Shown in pieces: positions 4,735-8,207 of a DNA stretch of 8,207 nt (positions within the stretch are counted from its first letter, which is position 1; every line of letters begins with the position of its first letter). The notes under the pieces were generated by a model. That model saw only the letters and a list, made by a program, of their open reading frames with translations, made no database searches and was not told where the DNA came from. This DNA comes from Opitutales bacterium. Its GTDB lineage: Bacteria; Verrucomicrobiota; Verrucomicrobiia; Opitutales; Intestinicryptomonadaceae. The DNA is taken from NCBI GenBank assembly GCA_017526045.1, contig JAFXRX010000308.1:1-8207 (forward strand). The letters run 5' to 3'. The translations under genes and the position numbers were made by a program.

Positions 4735-7700
4735 CTATTTGCCGTAAACCTGTATCCCGCTCAAATGGAAATATTCTTTTTTGTCGAGCTGGATTTTTAC
4801 ATAGCGGGCGTTTTTCAGGCCGCCGAAGGGGGCAAGCCACATCTCTTGGGCGTCGTTGCTCTCCCAGACTTTCTCCCAGTTTTTGCCGTCGAGGCTTATG
4901 AACGCGCGGAGGCGGTCGGTGCGGTTGCCCTCGTTGTCTTTGCGGTTGAAAATTCTAAGCCCGCTTACCTTGCGCGCGCTCCCCAAGTCGATAATTGCGT
5001 ATTGAATGGGGTCGTCGCGGTTTGTGTGGAATGCGAAATTTTCGCCCTTGCATTTTAGCGGGTTTGAATTGCGCGGCGCGTATTCCGCCGAGACGGAGCT
5101 ATACGAAATGCTTGCGTTTTCGGAAATCCAGTCGCCTTCGAGCTTAACTTTCAGGCTTTCCTCCTGCAAATTGTCGGCCAAGACATTTTGATTGAAGGAA
5201 AATTTTTGCGGGAAGTTTTCGATTTCGGAAAGATTTTTTGCGGGCTTGTCAAATACCATGACGAACTTGAAAGCCTCCGAGCCCTTGAAATGCGGGCGGT
5301 ATTTGTCGAGGGTCGGCAGCCAAAGCGCGCCGTTGCCGACGCCGCAGACCTTCGAGGCAATTCTAAACTCGAAGCCGGCGCACGCGGGCAAATCCTCGTA
5401 GTTTCGAGCTTTTTCAAGCTCCTGCTGCGTGTGCGGCAGCATCGACATTGCAAGCCCGCCCTCGCGCGGGGCGAGAATTTTCAGGCTGCCGCCCTCGCCC
5501 AAAATCAAACAGCTCTTCACGCCCTCGCGGTTGCCGCAATCCTGCGGCTTCGGGTACTTTATGATTTCGGAGTCAAAGTCGATATTGTAAACGCCGAAGT
5601 CCGCCGCCTGCAATTTGTCGGGATAGTTCATCAAAGGCCCCCTGCCCATGTATTTTGCGGATTTTACAAAGTCCTTTGAAACGCCCATTTTTACGCCGAC
5701 GCGCGGCAGGTATAGCTTTTCGGGCGTGTCGTTTATCTTTGTGATTTTTACCGCGGCTTCCACCGCCCTGTCGCCGAGCATCGTGTAGGCGCACTCGAAT
5801 TCAAAGCCCATGCCCATGGGCGTTGCAAATGTCTGCGTGCAGATTGCGCGCGCGCAGTTTGCGGAAAGCTTTTGCGTCTTGAACGATTTTTTTGCGAGGC
5901 GCATTTTGTTTAATTCCAACTTTTCAAACTCCCTGCGGCTCTGCCCGAAATTGCTTATCCAAGCCGCCTTTATGTCGAGCTCAATCGGCGCGGAAATTAT
6001 CGGCGAGCCGTTTTTTTCGATGGACAACAGCTGCGCGTTTTCGGCGTCGAAAATTAGTTTTAGCCCGCCTGAAACAAGCTCGGCTTTCCCGTCTTTTTGC
6101 CTGATTTCAACGGCCTTTCCGCTCGACAAAACTTTCTTGGACGGAATTTCTTTTTCGAAGAACTGGCGGGTTGCCACAACCCTGCCGTCTTTGTCGACAA
6201 AGCTGATTTTCTTGTGGTAAACGCCCGGGGCGTTTTTGTTCTTCGGCTCAATCCACGGAATTTCAAAATCCGCGCTCTTGCCCGCGGGCAAGCTAAGCCT
6301 CGGAATTTTTTTGGATTTTACTTCCGCCCCGTCGACAATAAGAGATACATATGCGTCGAACTCGCCGAGGTCGCGCGATGTAAATTCGTTTGAAATCGAC
6401 AGCTTTTCGGGGTCGGCTTCCGACTTTCTTATATAAATATTTTGTAGGACGCGCTGCACTTCAAAATACTTCGGCGTCAAAGACCTGTCGCCCAAAACGA
6501 CGCCAGAGGCGCACCAAAGCCCCGCGTCGCGTGGCGTGCCGAAGTTCGGCCCGTAGGCTAAAAACATTTTGTTTTTATCGCCCTTCCACGGCAAATACAA
6601 GGTTCTGTCCGCCCAGTCCCAAATAAAGCCGCCAAGAAGTGTCGGCTCTTTGCGCGCCAAATCCCAGACGTCGCTCAAATTGCCTATGCCGTTGCCGATT
6701 GCAAAGCAGTATTCGCAAAACATGAAAGGCTTGCTCTTGTTCATGCGCAAATACTCCTGCATGCGCTGCACGCCGCCGTACATGGGCGAGATGAAATCGC
6801 TTGTGTTTTTTTCGTGGTAGGTCGCAATCTCGCAATGGATGTACCTGCGCGGGTCGAGCTCGCGCGCCAAGAGCTCCATTGCCTTGTGGTTTTTTGTGTA
6901 GCTTAAGCCGTTTTCGTTGCCCAGCGACCACGCGAACACGCAGGGGAAATTTCTGTCGCGCACAACCATGTTGCGCATTCTGTCGAGGCAGGAAACAGTG
7001 TAAGTGCCGGTCTCGCCTGGAACGTGCCTCCAGAGCGAGTGGCTTTCGAGGTTGTTTTCGTCGAGAACTGCAATGCCGCGGCGGTCGCACAAAAGATAGA
7101 CTTTTTCGTCGTTTGGATAGTGCGAGGTGCGGATTGAATTTATGTTCGCCTCCTTTATCAAAGAAATGTCCTTTTCGATTAGCTCGAAGGAAATCGCGCT
7201 GCCCTGCTCGGGCGAAAAGTTGTGGCGGTTGACGCCCTTTACGAAGAAGCGCACTCCGTTTAAAAACAGCTGCTTGTCCTTTATTTCAAATTTTCTGAAC
7301 GCGATGTCGTTTGAAATTGCGTCGGCGTTTTCGCCGTTTTCGTCCGCCAAAATAAAGGCGATTTTATAGAGGTTCGGATTGTCCGCGCTCCAAAGCTTAA
7401 ATTTTTCGACATCGAATTTTTTTGAGATTTTTTTCGAGGAATTCGCCGCTATTTCGATTTTTTCGCCGCCCAAAAGAGTGGCGAAAGGCTTTGCGTTTTT
7501 ATCGAAGACAACACACTTTAAAAATTTTGTTTTCGGAGTTTGCGAGCGGTTTTCGATTTCTATTGCGCAATTTATTTCCGCCTTCTTGAAGTCGCCGGAA
7601 AGGCCAATGTCGGCAAAGTAGTCGCGCACAAAAACCTCGGGGCGCGAGAAAATTGCAACGTCCCTTAAAATGCCGTAGGTGTGCGGCATGTCCTGGACTT

Positions 7701-8207
7701 CGAGGTAGGAGCCCGTCGTGAATTTGAAAACCTGCAAAGCGACTGTGTTCTTGCCCTTGCGCAAAAACTTTGTGACGTCGAATTCGGAAGTCGTGTAGGA
7801 GTCCTCGGCGTACCCCGCAAAATTGCCGTTTACAAAAAGCTTAAAGCCCGACTTCACCGCCCCGAAGCGGATGAAATACCGCCTGCCCTCCCCAAAATTT
7901 TTCAGCTCAAACTCCCTGCGGAAAATTCCCGACTGGCGGTGGATTTCGTTTATGCGCGGCTTCAAGACGCCGATTGAGGGGTTGTCGGGCGAATCCATGC
8001 CCTTGTATTCCTCGAGAACCCCGCCGTTGGGGTCGAAAATGAGCTCGGAATGGACATTCGCGTAGTAAATATGGTCGAAGCCGTTCATCTGCCAAGTGCC
8101 CGGAACCGAAAAGTCGAACCAGCCCTTGTCGTCGAACTTTTCCCTGAAAAATTCGGGCTTTGCCTCTTCTGGATTTTTGGCGAAAAAGAATTTCCACTTG
8201 CCGTTTA
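4735..8207 (-). CDS. GH2 beta-galactosidase-like enzyme with C-terminal discoidin domain, 5' end outside window
   Basis: A LacZ-type retaining glycoside hydrolase, 1156 residues visible. The frame is open to the window edge and codons before the Met at 8088 encode family sequence (GWFDFSVPGTWQ), so that Met is internal. Counting from it: jelly-roll sugar-binding domain (to about 155, with YYANV and GSYLEVQDM), Ig-like domain (about 156-268), TIM barrel (about 270-550), domain 4 (about 555-650), Bgal-small domain (about 660-945, with GRGP, NYPD and ALWLPT) and a discoidin/F5-8C (CBM32-like) domain (about 987-1117). The catalytic acid/base is Glu392 (SLGNENG), the nucleophile Glu459 (CEYCFAIGN), and magnesium-site Glu348 and His350 are kept. 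Equivalents of E. coli H540, F601 and N604 are Phe462, Trp525 and Ser528, so the sugar may not be plain galactose. Any signal peptide lies outside the window. A terminator follows, and a secreted esterase is next on the same strand. Confidence 0.95.
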   Translation of the reverse strand, partial: NGKWKFFFAKNPEEAKPEFFREKFDDKGWFDFSVPGTWQMNGFDHIYYANVHSELIFDPNGGVLEEYKGMDSPDNPSIGVLKPRINEIHRQSGIFRREFELKNFGEGRRYFIRFGAVKSGFKLFVNGNFAGYAEDSYTTSEFDVTKFLRKGKNTVALQVFKFTTGSYLEVQDMPHTYGILRDVAIFSRPEVFVRDYFADIGLSGDFKKAEINCAIEIENRSQTPKTKFLKCVVFDKNAKPFATLLGGEKIEIAANSSKKISKKFDVEKFKLWSADNPNLYKIAFILADENGENADAISNDIAFRKFEIKDKQLFLNGVRFFVKGVNRHNFSPEQGSAISFELIEKDISLIKEANINSIRTSHYPNDEKVYLLCDRRGIAVLDENNLESHSLWRHVPGETGTYTVSCLDRMRNMVVRDRNFPCVFAWSLGNENGLSYTKNHKAMELLARELDPRRYIHCEIATYHEKNTSDFISPMYGGVQRMQEYLRMNKSKPFMFCEYCFAIGNGIGNLSDVWDLARKEPTLLGGFIWDWADRTLYLPWKGDKNKMFLAYGPNFGTPRDAGLWCASGVVLGDRSLTPKYFEVQRVLQNIYIRKSEADPEKLSISNEFTSRDLGEFDAYVSLIVDGAEVKSKKIPRLSLPAGKSADFEIPWIEPKNKNAPGVYHKKISFVDKDGRVVATRQFFEKEIPSKKVLSSGKAVEIRQKDGKAELVSGGLKLIFDAENAQLLSIEKNGSPIISAPIELDIKAAWISNFGQSRREFEKLELNKMRLAKKSFKTQKLSANCARAICTQTFATPMGMGFEFECAYTMLGDRAVEAAVKITKINDTPEKLYLPRVGVKMGVSKDFVKSAKYMGRGPLMNYPDKLQAADFGVYNIDFDSEIIKYPKPQDCGNREGVKSCLILGEGGSLKILAPREGGLAMSMLPHTQQELEKARNYEDLPACAGFEFRIASKVCGVGNGALWLPTLDKYRPHFKGSEAFKFVMVFDKPAKNLSEIENFPQKFSFNQNVLADNLQEESLKVKLEGDWISENASISYSSVSAEYAPRNSNPLKCKGENFAFHTNRDDPIQYAIIDLGSARKVSGLRIFNRKDNEGNRTDRLRAFISLDGKNWEKVWESNDAQEMWLAPFGGLKNARYVKIQLDKKEYFHLSGIQVYGK

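Noticed and set aside
5188..5679. Plus-strand 163-codon open frame antisense to the galactosidase
   Set aside because: The opposite strand carries unmistakable GH2 sequence with conserved motifs; long antisense frames are expected in GC-biased coding DNA and this one shows no family motif.

Overview
The window is a gene-dense bacterial chromosomal segment that mixes housekeeping genes with polysaccharide-degrading enzymes. There are no RNA genes, insertion sequences, CRISPR arrays or phage genes. The organism cannot be named from the sequence alone. GC-rich coding DNA, short AT-rich leaders without Shine-Dalgarno motifs, a proline/acid-rich TonB/TolA-like protein and a large multidomain family GH2 beta-galactosidase suggest a host- or sediment-associated member of the Verrucomicrobiota/PVC group (inference, low to moderate confidence).

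Left block, plus strand (1-2598): the end of a TonB/TolA-like envelope protein overlaps by one base (TAATG) a complete RluA-family RNA pseudouridine synthase. After a 28-base gap comes a DUF1189-like four-helix membrane protein. That third gene carries a single in-frame TAA at 2173-2175, and the same frame stays open and membrane-protein-like on both sides, so it is annotated as an interrupted gene. The three probably form one operon.

Middle block, minus strand (2599-3882): a promoter-like region, rpsR (bS18, only 60 residues) and a full-length Sua5-type threonylcarbamoyl-AMP synthase probably form a short translation-related operon. The Sua5 stop codon directly abuts the stop codon of the convergent DUF1189-like gene, with no base between them.

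Right block, minus strand (3905-8207): a secreted SGNH/GDSL esterase and, upstream of it, a GH2 beta-galactosidase whose 5' end lies beyond the window. Each is followed by a canonical intrinsic terminator, so they are neighbouring single-gene units rather than an uninterrupted operon. The galactosidase keeps both catalytic glutamates. It has lost several residues that in E. coli LacZ hold the galactose 6-hydroxyl and sodium, and it carries a C-terminal discoidin (F5/8 C/CBM32-like) domain. Esterase plus galactosidase fits debranching of a substituted galactan or glycan.

No new multi-gene system was found. The points most worth a second look are the in-frame stop in the DUF1189-like gene, the altered sugar pocket of the GH2 enzyme, the isolated short bS18 gene, and the absence of Shine-Dalgarno motifs at all five visible starts. 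No stretch over 300 bases lacks a gene; the largest gap is 3796-3956, which holds the rpsR promoter region and the esterase terminator.
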